From contig JAMPIV010019863.1 of NCBI GenBank assembly GCA_024509875.1, positions 124,001-188,000 of the forward strand: DNA of 64,000 nt, written 5' to 3'. Source of the stretch: Oreohelix idahoensis. Its lineage: Eukaryota; Mollusca; Gastropoda; Stylommatophora; Oreohelicidae. Under the pieces are notes generated by a model. The model did no database searches, was not told where the DNA came from, and saw nothing but the letters and a program-made list of their open reading frames with translations. The first letter of the stretch is position 1. Every line of letters starts with the position of its first letter. Shown piece after piece: positions 22,071 to 32,801 of the stretch. A program made the translations under genes and the position numbers.

Positions 22071-22934
22071 TATGGATTCATCATCATCATCTCAACCCAT
22101 AACCCGTCATGGGTCGTAGGGGTGCCATGGTGGAAGCATCAGCAGACAGGGTCCTCCACTGCTCTCTATTCTCAGCAATGCGTACAAGTGTGGAAAAACC
22201 GTGTCCTGCCCATTCTTTGATGTTATCAGCCCAGGATTTTCTTTGCCTTCCTCTTCTCCGTTTACCTTCGACTGTTCCCTGGAGGATCGTTTTCGAAAGG
22301 GAGTCATGACGAGTTACATGCCCAAACCAGGCAAGCTTTCGACGTTTCACTATTGACAAAAGTGGTTCTTGGTGGCCTGCATAGGTGTTTATCTTCTCTC
22401 TAACATAGACATTTGTTTTGTGCTCTTTATAGCAAATGCGCAAAATTCTTCTATAACATTTATGCTCGAAAGCCTGAATCCTTCGCTCCGTATCTGCAGT
22501 GAGTGTCCAGCCCTCACACCCATACAAGAGAATAGATAATATAAGTGATTTGTATAAGTTGATCTTCACAGGAAAACTGATGTTACTTTTCCAGATCACA
22601 TTCAACCTTGTCATGGCAGCTGAGGCCATCTCAAGTCTTGTCTTGATTTCCTTACTTGATCTTCCATCACTACATATAGTGGACCCGAGATATTTAAAGG
22701 TGTTAACTTCTTCTAACGTTTGCCTATTTAACGTAATGTTGGTCGGAACATGTTTCTTATGGCTATTCACCAATATCTTGCTTTTTTCTATATTAATTTC
22801 CATCCCATACGTTCTTGTTACTTTCTCCAGTCTAGAGGTAAGGTCTTGAAGTTCTGATTCTGTTCCAGCTATCAGATCAATATCATCAGCAAAACGTAGC
22901 TTACACAGAGGTCGGCCTCCAATCGATATGGATT
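22071..22934 (-). mobile_element. LINE 3' end with ATG tail inserted in the RTE-like LINE
   Basis: The insert at 22079-22926 lies between two TATGGATT copies (22071-22078, 22927-22934). On the minus strand it has one open frame across almost its whole length, starting inside the reverse transcriptase at FADDIDLIAG, with FKYLGSTICSDGRSSKEI and GKRRRGRQRKSWADN, and ending at the stop near 22087 followed by an ATGATGATG tail. The open frame suggests a fairly young, 5'-truncated copy. Confidence 0.9.
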
Positions 22935-24076
22935 AGGGACAAGAAATGATAGAGGAGACAGACTTATCCAGTTCTGTGAAGAAAACCAGCTGGTCATATG
23001 TAACACCTTTTTTGAACACCACCCAAGGAAATTATACACATGGAAAAGCCCAGGAGATGTAACACGAAATCAAATCGACTATATCATGATAAAACATAGA
23101 TTTAAGAACAGTGTCACAGGTGCAAAGACACATCCTGGCGCCGACATAAATTCAGATCACAATCCAGTCATCATCAAAGTAAATATAAAGCTGAAAAGAG
23201 CAGGAAACAGAAGACAGGAGGAACCCCAGATAGAAATATCAGCGCTGAAACAACCAGATATAAAATAGAAATATTTAATCGATGTCAAAAATAAATATCA
23301 ACAGTTATTGACAGAAAGCATGGAGCAGTATAGAAGAGAAAACCCAGAAGAAAAAGCAACCGCAAAATGGGAATGCTTAAAAACAAGCATACAATCAGCA
23401 AATGCAAATTTACCTAAAAAGGAGTCTAAGAAAAATCAAATTTGGATGACAGATGACATCTTGAATAAAATGGCAGAAAGAAAGAAAGCAAAAAACACTC
23501 CAGAATATAAAACAATAGACAATGACATACGTACTATGTGTAGAGAAGCAAAAGAACGGTGGATAGAAACAAAATGCAAGGAAATAGAAGACTTGGAAGC
23601 AAAGCACATGACAAGAGATATGCATGAAGAAATAAAGAAATTATGAAATCGGTTGCGGTGTGCACAAGGAGGAAGCTGTATCAAGAACAAAAATGGTGTA
23701 ATATTACTTGATGAGAAAGACATATCAAACAGATGGGCAGAATACGTAAAAGAACTATTCGAGGACAACAGAGGTAAAAAACCATCACCAGATTCTAATG
23801 AAGGCCCAAACATTCTCAGATCAGAAGTAGAGAATGCCATTCATATGATACAAAAAGGAAAATCAGCAGGCATGGATAACATAAAAATTGAAATGATAGA
23901 AGCTTTGGAGAGCTTTGATATAGATACAATCACAGAAATATGCAATGATATATACGAGGTGTGTTCAAATGAAACTCGTCTCAGTGGCTTTATAACAAAT
24001 ATATGTAAGGTACATCAGCAGGAGTAGTAGAATTAAATACAGCAATTGTTATGAAGCAAGTACCCACTGGGGTTCT

Positions 24077-25480
24077 TTAGAAATAGTTACCATAGGCATT
24101 CAGACACGCATCCCACTGCTTGCGTAGACGGCGGATGCCGTCCGAGAAAAATGACTTTGGTTGCTTATTGAACCATTTGGTCACAGAGGCCCTGACGTCT
24201 GCATCGGAGTCGAATCGTTGTCCCTTTAGAGATTTTTTTAAGGGTCCGAACAAATGAAAGTCACATGGTGACAGGGACCTCAAGACGCAGCAATAGAGAC
24301 CGCAGTCAGCGACTCATAGCTTGACTGCCTGCGTCAGGACCAGAGCTGGTCAAGACCGTGCTCCACCTCCATGTGGTGGTCCTGGAAACAGTCTGCAGCA
24401 ATGCAGGCTGGCTGAGCGAGTACGGATCGCAATGGGAAGGCAAACCCGGTCCTAAAAAATGCCGTGCAGAAGTCGGATGTGTCGACCGAAAGGTGCAGAT
24501 ATCACAGTTACGTTGGAAACAGACACAACGCAACCACCGTCCTTTTCAGGGCGAACAAAGAAGAAGAAGAAGACATGGTGACAGATCGGGGCTGTAGGAT
24601 GGGTGTGGCAGAACTTCCCACATTTTCCTTGCTAACGCTTCCTGCACAATGTTCGCAACATGTGGACGAGCATTGTCGTGCAACAGAATCACACACCACG
24701 CGAAAGCATGCCGGGTCGTTTATTCTTGATGGCTGTATGCAGGTTGTCTAGTGTGTCTTTGTAGCGGATGGCATTGATATTCACGCCAGGCTCTTTAAAG
24801 TCTACCAATAGAAGCCCTTCATGGTCAAAAAATGCGGTCAGCATAACCTTACCGGCGGAAATCTGTGACTTGAATTTTTTTGGTTTTGGTGATCCGGGAT
24901 GTTTCCATTGCATGCTCGCTGATTTGCTGCACGGCTCAAAGTGGTGGCACCACGACTCATCGCCTGCCACTATGCGCAACAGAAATGCATCAACCTCCTC
25001 TTCGTAACGCAACAGGTGGTTCAAACTCCACCCCATGCGTTTTTCCTTATGGTGATCAGTCAGCATCCGTGGGACCCATTGTGAACACACCTTTCGATAC
25101 TTCAGTTTCTTCCTAACCACCATTTGAACTGTCCCAAGAAACACAGCGAATTTCTCTGCTAGCAAACGTAAGCTCCGACGACAGTCCACCCGTATTGCTG
25201 CATCAATCTCGGCGATGGCTTCTTCTGTCGCAACAATATGCACCTGACCTGGCCGCGGAAGATCTTTTGTTAACTGACGTCCTTCTCGAAACATTTGTGC
25301 CCAGTATTTCACTGTAGTCTTAGACACACTTTTGTCACCATACACTGCTTTTATTCGGCGATGAATGTCGACTGGTGGACATCCTTCGGCTGTTAGGAAC
25401 TGAATCACCGATCGCTGATCGACCTTGGACGGATTCCTTATCACACCGGCCATTATTTTAATGGTCTGCAGCACAACCAA
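24077..25480 (-). pseudogene. mariner transposase, interrupted by a SINE-like insert
   Basis: The frame from about 25450 starts MAGVIRNPSKVDQRSVIQF and has the mariner helix-turn-helix region (KTTVKYWAQMFREGR), the first catalytic Asp in GDESWCHHFEP near 24960, and GKVMLTAFFDHEGLLLVDF. After a frame change near 24700 it continues with [10 protein letters not shown] and [15 protein letters not shown], giving the DD34D-type triad. The SINE-like insert splits the last motif between SPDLSP and CDFHLFG. The C terminus (SLKGQRFDSDADVRASVTKWF) is at 24077-24262. The frameshift and the insert make it inactive. Confidence 0.93.
24263..24584 (+). mobile_element. SINE-like element (AAG tail) in mariner, 12-bp TSD
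   Basis: The insert at 24275-24572 lies between two copies of ACATGGTGACAG (24263-24274, 24573-24584). It starts GGACCTCAAGACGC, like the copy at 13660-13963 read on the minus strand, and ends in AAGAAGAAGAAG. Both copies are close to 300 bp and share the same two ends. Confidence 0.9.
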
Positions 25481-26099
25481 TGAATACTAGGAGAATGAAC
25501 ACTTACACACTTGTACATTCATATGTGCTTATTACGTCAGATGTGACGTCATCATGCTCCTCCTACGAATGTCCACTTGGCGCAGTAGGGTCGGGTTTCA
25601 TTTGAATACGCCTCGTACAATACAGGATATATACCACACGACATGAAGACATCAGTTTTCATAACATTGCCCAAAAAACCAAATGCAACAGAATGTTCAG
25701 ACTTCAGAACAATCAGCCTGATGAGTCATGCAATTAAGATACTGCTCAAAATCATACAGGAAAGAATAAAAAGTAAAGTAGACAGCGAAATCCAAGAAGA
25801 ACAGTTTGGTTTTAGACGGAACAGTGGAACAAGAGAGGCAATATTTTGCCTAAGAATATTAGCAGAAAAATATAGAGGTCCAAAAAAGTATGTATATGTG
25901 CTTCATTGACTATAAGAAGGCTTTTGATAGAGTCCATCATGAGAAAATAATTGAATGCCTCGAAGACATAGGTATTGATGGAAAAGATATAAGAATACTC
26001 AGTAACCTTTATTGGGAGCAAACTGCCACAGTAAGATCGGGAAGGAATTATTCACCATACATAGACATAAAAAGAGGTGTCAGACAAGGTTGTGTGCTG

Positions 26100-27396
26100 T
26101 ACCCCTCATCATCATGTGACGTATTCTTTCCAGAACGTTGTCTCCATTACAGCTGCTCTGAACGCATCACGATTCTGGGCAAGTCGACCTGCATCAGCCA
26201 AAGACAAGTTCAGACTCTCTGTGATGTCCTGGGTCCACCGTCGTCTAGGTCGACCCCTTCCCCCTTTTTCCAGGGACCATGCCTTCCATCACTGTTTTTT
26301 CCAGGCTATTATGTCTTTTTATATGACCGAAAAATTTCAGCTTCCTTATTGCGATGGTATTTAGGAGCCAATGTTCCTGTACGTTTAGTGAGTGCAGTAC
26401 TTCTCTGTTGGTCTTTTTTTCTGTCCAGGGTATTCTCAACATCCTTCTGTAGCATTTCATTTCAAATGATGTAATCTTTTTTGCAACTGTTTTATTGAGT
26501 GTCCAAGTCTCGCAGCCGTATGTTGCCACTGGGAATATACATGCTCTGATCAGTTGTAACTTTGTTTCTTTGCTTGTGCCTTGCCATAGGTTTTTCATCT
26601 GTATTAGTTTATGTGAAGCAATTGCAAGTCTTCTTTTAATTTCTACTGCACAGTCGCCAGAGCTGTTGATGATTGATCCTAAGTATTCGAATTCATTAAC
26701 ACTTTCCAGTTCTTCGTTATCAATTTCAATTTCTGGTTTGGTCTTTACTTTGTCTGTTGTCAATACTTTAGTCTTCTTGGTGTTTAGGTATAGATTCTGG
26801 GCCTCGCTGTGTTTTTTGGTGGACAGAAGTAATTGTTCAAGTCCTTCTGGGTTGGTCGATAGGAGGACTGTGTCGTCAGCATATCTGATTTCCGGGATCT
26901 GGTACCCGCCGATGTTAAATGAGTCAAACTCTGTGTGTTCTTGGTCATCTCTTACGTTTCTCATGATATTCTCGGCATAAATGTTAAACAGGTAAGGGGA
27001 AAGGGTACAGCCTTGTCTTACTCCTTTCTGTACTTCAAACCATTCTGATGTTTCACCCTCTATTCTTACGGCTGCCTGTTGTTCTTGGTACAGCAGTGCG
27101 ATGAGTTGTATAAGGTGGTTTGGAAATCCCATATTTTTCATAATAGCCCATAACTGCTGATGTTGTACACAATCGAAAGCTTTGGTGTAATCAATGAAAC
27201 AAGTATGTAGGTCAACGTTGAATTCTCTACACTTTTCTATGATGATCCTCATGTTGAATATATGATCTCTAGTGCCTCTACCTGGTCGAAAACCCGCCTG
27301 TAATTCGTTTATTTCTGTTTCTAGCTTTTGTTGCATCCTTTTCATTATGATTTGTAATAGTATTTTGCTGGCATGGCTTATAAGAGCTATACCCCT
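26100..27396 (-). mobile_element. RTE-like LINE 3' half inserted in the older LINE, 7-bp TSD
   Basis: The insert at 26107-27389 lies between two TACCCCT copies. Its minus strand encodes a reverse transcriptase starting just before QAGFRPGRGTRDHIFNMRI, with CFIDYTKAFDCV, VQKGVRQGCTLSPYLFN, IRYADDTVLLST, FEYLGSIINSSGDC and CETWTLNKTVAKK, and ends in an ATGATG tail at 26107. The frame is open for 366 residues; one frameshift near 26250 separates it from the C-terminal end (RRRWTQDITESLNLSLADAG). It is a young, 5'-truncated insertion. Confidence 0.92.
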
Positions 27397-28343
27397 GCCT
27401 ATTTAATTTATACACCGAAAAAATTTTCAAACAGATACAGGAAATACCAGGACTGAACATCAGTGGAAGGTCAATAAACAACCTTAGATATGCAGATGAT
27501 ACCGTGTTGTTAGCTGAAAGTGAACAGGAGTTACAAGAACTAGTGAAGCAAGTGAACAGTATAAGTCATAAATATGGACTCGACATTAATATTGAGAAAA
27601 CAAAAACTATGATAATTAGCAAAACAGATGATAAACCCATATTAAAGATAAATGTAAATGGGAAAATCCTGGAACAAGTCAAGAGCTATGTATATCTTGG
27701 TCATATAATAACAGAAGATGGCAGATGTGAAACAGAAATCAAGAAGAGAATAGGAATGGCCAAGCTACATTCAACAACATGAAACATATACTGACATCCA
27801 AACAGTTATCTCACAAATTAAAACTGAGAATCATAAAGTGTTATATATATTCTGCATTTCTGTATGGTGCAGAAACATGGACGATGAATAAGCATTTGGA
27901 AGAAAGAATTGAGGCTCTTGAAATGTGGATATATAGAAGAATGGGGCGTATCTCATGGAAAGAGATGAAAACAAATAAGGAGGTCCTAGAAAATCTTGGT
28001 ATGAAAAGAGAACTAATGAGGGAGGTCAAAGTTCGGCAGCTAAAATACTTTGGCCACATAAAAAGGCATAACACCTTGCAGAAGACCATAACAGAAGGGA
28101 GAGTTGAAGGCAAACGTGCAAGGGGAAGACAGCGCTATAAGTGGGAAGATAACATCAAGAGATGGACAGGAAAGAGTCTATCAGAGTGCATCACCAAGAC
28201 AAGAGACAGAAGACGTTGGAGATCCATTACAGCCAACCTTCGTTGTGGAGATGGCAACTGATGATGATGATGATGTTCAGAGCCAAACAATAGGACTGTC
28301 TTGACATTTGAGTTGAAGATTCTTATTTTTGTGCTGGACTAGA

Positions 28344-28636
28344 CATCTTTAAAGGTAAAGGTAAAGGATCCCATTACACATCCATTAAGGCATATTGGGA
28401 ATATGGTGTTAGGCCCATATTTTCTTGACCACTGGCACACTACGGATGATGTGGTCAGCATCATGCCAGCCACCTTAACCTTCCCAGAAGTTGCTCTGGT
28501 ACCCAATTCATGAGGCTCGGTCGACCCTGGGGCCTTTGCGGTCTAAACAATCTCACCTCAGCTGGGGATCGAACCACTGACCACAGCACTACGAAGCCAG
28601 TGCACTAACCACTGAGCTACGACGTCTCCCATCTTT
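28344..28636 (-). mobile_element. tRNA-derived SINE, 7-bp TSD
   Basis: The insert at 28351-28629 lies between two CATCTTT copies. On the minus strand it begins with a tRNA-like head: GTAGCTCAGTGGTTAGTGCA carries an A box, and GGTTCGATCCC about 35 bases later is a classic B box for RNA polymerase III. A non-tRNA body of about 170 bp follows, and the 3' end is a short ACCTTT repeat tail. This is the only element in the window with clear polymerase III promoter boxes. Confidence 0.9.
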
Positions 28637-28720
28637 TGATCTCCATATATTTCCCAATGCAAAGAAAGCTCCTCTAGTATTCTGTATTATTATTTTGACA
28701 TCATTGTCTGTTCCTCCAAC

Positions 28721-28789
28721 TGTCTATATTGCTGTCAAGACATTGTCTATATTGCTGTTAAGACATTGTCTATATTGCTGTCAAGACAT
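28721..28789. repeat. 23-bp tandem repeat, three copies
   Basis: Three copies of TGTCTATATTGCTGTCAAGA plus CAT, with one C/T difference in the middle copy. Confidence 0.9.
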
Positions 28790-28799
28790 ATGAAGGATT

Positions 28800-29160
28800 T
28801 TACATCTTGTAATGATGTTCTTCCCTCTTATGCATTATAGTTATCATTTCCTGTATTTATTCTCTTTATCTTTGTTTTGTCCATGCGTATTTATTTCATA
28901 CATATACTAGCATCTCATCACGTTTTTGAATTTTGTCTGGCATGTCTAGCTTTGTTAAGTACATCATGTTTCATCTGTCTTCCAGGCTTTTCCATGTCGC
29001 TATGAACCCTGATAGCATTGTCCACTGGGCCAACAGCTGTATGCTTGGTTTCTTCAGCTTGCCTGTTGGAGTCAGCACATGGTTCCCATTAATTAACCAG
29101 TCACTATTTTCTTTACATAATTAACCCATAAATGGTTTATTAATATCTATGTCTAGAACT
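28800..29160. other. No gene seen
   Basis: Unassigned sequence between the tandem repeat and the pogo-like remnant. Confidence 0.5.
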
Positions 29161-29164
29161 GGGA

Positions 29165-29760
29165 TTATAAAATATCAGTGTTTGCTTCTGCAACTTGCTT
29201 CTTACTTTTCTCACTTGTGTAGCCACAAAAAGCATTAAAAATTAGCATATCTCTCTGCCGTAGTAAAGCACCTGATCGACATCCACGAACGACCTTAAGC
29301 CAATCTGCCATCAATCCTTCAGTCATCTGGCCTGTTTCCTGTGCTCTAAACATAATCCCAGCTGGTGAATAATGCGTTGGAAGCATTTTTCTCTTCAAAT
29401 TAACGTATGGCGGTAGTTTTCTACCATCGGCAGTTACTCCTAACATGAAAAAGTAATGCACGACTTTTCATTCCTTGTAGATCTAACTATAACAGATTTT
29501 ACACCCTTTTTGTCCAGTGTAAAACACTGCAAAAACATGAAGGCAGCCTCACTTGCTTACACCACCCAAACTGGCCTTAAATTCAGTACATAGGATTTTT
29601 GACTCTCCTGCCACCTCAAGTGCCTTCATTGAAACAACTTCACGGCTTATTGGGTATCCTTGGTTTCATCTGTTGTGGATGTGTTCACAAACAAGTCTAT
29701 CAATGTTTTGAAATGTCTCGGTCTTAGGCCTTCTGAATGAGTTTTTTGATGCATATATGT
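29165..29760 (-). pseudogene. pogo/Tigger-like transposase fragment (DDE_1)
   Basis: The minus strand encodes the central part of a pogo-type transposase. Near 29680-29590, in broken frames, are YPISREVVSMKALEVA and TEFKASLGGVSK, the DNA-binding domain end. The DDE part follows with LGVTADGRKLPPYVNLKRKM, then GQMTEGLMADWLKVV and LLRQRDMLIFNAFCGYTSEK. In this family the LIFNAF block normally contains a catalytic Asp; here it reads Asn. Stops and frameshifts upstream, the missing 3' end and the lost Asp show it is dead. Confidence 0.82.
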
Positions 29761-29944
29761 CTCAGACCTATGGGTCTTTTATATTTGGACATGCGCCCTA
29801 ATATAACCGGCTTGGATTAATGGAACGCGCCTTGCCAAAACGAGGCAAAATTTTATTTAAAAAAAAAAAAACCAAACTTGTTAACAACTTGCACATTATT
29901 TGTATGTTGCACCTGGTTTATTGCTCTTAATTTAACATTCATAT

Positions 29945-30790
29945 TGTTACGACAGGTTTTATGATGTTAGCCACTTTTATAGTGAGCTCTTTTAAAGTTA
30001 CGCATTAAAGGGTTTGAAATGCTATTAATATATATTATGTTTCGCGCTTCACGGTAACTGAACGCGAATCGGTAGAGTTGCTTAGATTTATGATGACATG
30101 TTGCGTTGGTATGCTAACACGTGACGACATTATAACTGTACCCTTTGTATTCTATATTCCGTCCTAGTCAGATGTGATTTTTAACGCTCCCATTTTCTAA
30201 TAGTAATTGTGTAGAGGTTTTTCTATTACATGGCACCAGGGTCTGCCGACTTGATATGGATACAAATAACGTCTCATTTTGATGGATGAATCATTCTTCA
30301 GTTCAAGAATAGTTGCAGGGAGTATATTATTAATAAGTATTCAAATTATAAATATCGACCAGCTTTGGTTATTCATTACCAGATTACCGACATATGGAAT
30401 CGCGAGTAAATAGCCAGACGTTGTGATGATTAATGAAGTAACTTCAGGAGACGCTCTTATATATTGCATGAACATTATGTATACTTGATTACTATGATGT
30501 CTTGTGGATTGCATACCGTCAATTAAAATGTATCATGTAGACTCGTACCACCTATGGACTTGTCAACTATCTATCGTTATTGAAGTTTGGTCAGTTCTAC
30601 CCCACATTCGTCAACTTTAAATATCAGCACGATTCTCTCCAACGAAACAAGTCAAAATTGATAAAGAGAAGATAAATAAAGACATGGCCAGAAGTAATGA
30701 ACCCTTTTTATTAATAAAGAACTGTATAAAAATGTCAAGCAGAGAAGACAGACCTCCAAGCCACATGCATGCACAACAAAGTGGTTAACA
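29945..30790 (+). repeat. E2 5' LTR
   Basis: 846 bp beginning TGTTACGACAGG and ending GTGGTTAACA, the mate of 40492-41336. Confidence 0.95.
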
Positions 30791-30793
30791 AAG

Positions 30794-30811
30794 TGGTGGC
30801 GCAGCGTGGGG
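30794..30811 (+). other. E2 primer-binding site
   Basis: TGGTGGCGCAGCGTGGGG, three bases after the 5' LTR. It starts with TGG as expected for tRNA priming. It shares only TGGTGGC with the E1 site. Confidence 0.65.
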
Positions 30812-32222
30812 ACAAAAAAAATTTTTCTTCCATTTCAATAGGTTATCAAATTGGATTCAGAGCGACAATTTTCATTACTAAGAACTGTTTACAATTGTGA
30901 TGCGCTCACGTGATTTTATGACACATTGCGCATGATGACTGGAGGTCAAACTGACGTCATCACCTTGTCACTGAAAGTCAATGTGGCAGCCGTTAGCAGT
31001 CTTCATAAATGTCAAATGAAAATACTGCATCAAGTTTATACACAAGGAATGAATCAAGAAGAAGCTCTGTCAAACAATTAATAACAGTTCACAACACCTG
31101 TTTATGCCGTTGATGCATGCCAGCATTGACCGGAGAATATAGTCGAGCACAAAAAGATAAGTAACCTTTGTCGGTTCATTAAGCAAATAGTGGTCCATTT
31201 GCTTTTGTGTAGGCATATCTATCTGCTATTATTTTTTACATGTTACATTTTTTTGTCAAATGCCTGTATGTTATTGTTATTTGTTTAAGCGGGTCGGTTG
31301 GCAGGAATCAGGATTTTTGTTATGTCAGTGACAATTGACCACAAAAATCCTGATCGTTCCATAGGGCATATTTGAATATTTTCAATCTGCAAAGCATCCA
31401 CTGCGAATACTGCGTGGCAGACTGTGTTTGCGCCCGAATTTATTCAAAATTAGATGTGTTTAGCTGTGAAGTTATGTATATACTTGTTGTGTTTTACTGT
31501 CCTAAGTTTCAATTATATTCAGTTTTGTCATTGTTTGTATTCTAAAATTTCTTTCTAATCTTTCTATCATTTATTTCCACATATATATTGTAACGTCTGA
31601 TAACGAGTCCATGTGACGTCATCATTTTTAGTTTAGTGTGATTTTTGACCTATATTTTAGTTGGCTTATCTCGTCACTTCCATAATTCTGCTTATTTTAT
31701 AGAATCATTTTAATGTCTGTAAATTGTCAATTATGGTGTAATATTGTGTTGTAATTCTTTCATTTACTGTGTCTAATGTATTTTATTCATTCATAATTGA
31801 TATTATATTGATAATAGAATAAAATAAATATAAGATAATAATAATATAAAACTTATGATTAATTTTGCCTACAATACTTGATGACTAATATGATGTCATC
31901 AATTTGCACGAGTAGTCCACGTCACTACTAGTTATTCATCATGAGTATGGCATGATGTTATAATATATTGATAAATAATTATAAATTTAGATCTTACCTT
32001 GAATAATAATAATAATAAATTCTTTAAGCACCAAACACGGCGCATAAGGCAGAAACCAGTGCTCTCCAGGTTGAATATGGTAAGCATATTGAGGGGTACT
32101 TAGTAGACTGTTCTAGTCATAGTACTACGTTGGCCACTAGGCACATATAATTGATTGATTGAGTTATATTGTTGATTAAGATTTATAGTTGACTAAAAAA
32201 AATATACTATTAAGTTAAGAAT
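30812..32222 (+). other. E2 5' leader
   Basis: About 1.4 kb of AT-rich non-coding sequence before gag. It contains the 65-bp LINE tail at 32006-32070. No other feature is seen. Confidence 0.6.
31999..32077 (-). mobile_element. 65-bp LINE family A tail, 7-bp TSD
   Basis: The insert at 32006-32070 lies between two TTGAATA copies. On the minus strand it equals the last 65 bases of the 16990-17269 insert (CTGGAGAGCACTGGTTTCTG to the ATT tail). It is an extremely short 5'-truncated insertion. Confidence 0.9.
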
Positions 32223-32801
32223 TTGACTTTGGAGAATTTTGTTAAACTTGGAAAAGAATTTTCTTTAAAAGGAGAAGCCCTGCGCGATTATGCAGTGGCA
32301 AAACTAGCCAAGGCGAAGTCAGAAGAAGAAGAACGCGAGGCAAAAGAAGAAAGGAAGAAAGCTGAATTAAAGCATCAAGAAGAAGAACGCGAAGCAAAGG
32401 AATAAAAAATGAGAAAGGAACAAGAGGCAAAAGATGAAATGAAATATATTGCTGAAGAAAATAAAAGGAAACAAGAAGAAATAATAAGGTAACAAGAAAA
32501 AGAATTACAACTTCTTTGTCTAGAAGAATTAAGATTAAGAGCACAAGTTCCTACGGTGAGCAATAATGAAGGGTCACATACTACACCTTCATCAGAGCAT
32601 AATAAGGGTTATTACATGTTTAGATTACCAATTTACAAACCAAATTCATACGATTTAACATCTTATCTTGCTAGATTTGAACAACTATGTCAGGCTAACA
32701 AAATTGATAAATCTTGTTGGGTTTTAAAACTTGAGGAATTTTTGGCTGGTGATCCATTAACAGCCATACGATCTATGGATACTACAGGTCGTAATAATTA
32801 T
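32223..32801 (+). pseudogene. E2 gag, N-terminal part
   Basis: Encodes LENFVKLGKEFSLKGEALRD followed by a charged, Glu/Lys/Arg-rich coiled coil, like the E1 gag start. The expected ATG is TTG here. After a TAA near 32403 the gag capsid-like region continues in another frame (SYDLTSYLARFEQLCQANKI, GDPLTAIRSMD), parallel to E1 residues around 80-130. The frame is then cut at 32801 by the solo-LTR insertion and resumes at 34888. Confidence 0.85.

Larger units (their letters stand above)
23953..25617 (-). mobile_element. mariner transposon (DD34D) in the RTE-like LINE
   Basis: A mariner element at 23955-25615 flanked by TA on both sides. Its ends are inverted repeats: CGAGGTGTGTTCAAATGAAA on the left against CGAGGCGTATTCAAATGAAA on the inverted right end. 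It interrupts the LINE frame with correct phase on both sides. It carries a 298-bp SINE-like insert (24275-24572). Confidence 0.93.
21604..28260 (+). pseudogene. Endonuclease/reverse-transcriptase frame of the 21.6-28.3 kb LINE
   Basis: Pieces in order: endonuclease 21604-22078 (GTWNVRPLN, QTYAPTKD, VMGDTNAKVG) and 22935-23220 (NQIDYIMI, NSDHNPVI); linker 23270-23954; reverse transcriptase from 25640 with CSDFRTISLMSHAIKILLKI, FGFRRNSGTREAI, CFIDYKKAFDRVHHEK near 25900, RGVRQGCVL near 26080 and RYADDTVLL near 27490; C terminus 27780-28260 with LYGAETWTMNKHLEER and GKRARGRQRYKWEDN. Besides the three insertions there are two nonsense codons (TAG near 23266, TGA near 23644) and two frameshifts (near 25890 and 27770). 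The catalytic YADD is intact but the element cannot make a full protein. Confidence 0.9.
21593..28284 (+). mobile_element. RTE-like LINE (ATG tail) carrying three nested insertions
   Basis: The LINE at 21604-28273 lies between two copies of TGTTCAGAGCC (21593-21603, 28274-28284). It starts right at the endonuclease motif IGTWNVR and ends in a GATGATGATG tail. Its sequence is split by insertions at 22079-22926, 23955-25615 and 26107-27389. Removing each insertion and one TSD restores the reading phase across each junction. The LINE is thus the oldest part of this block. Confidence 0.9.
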
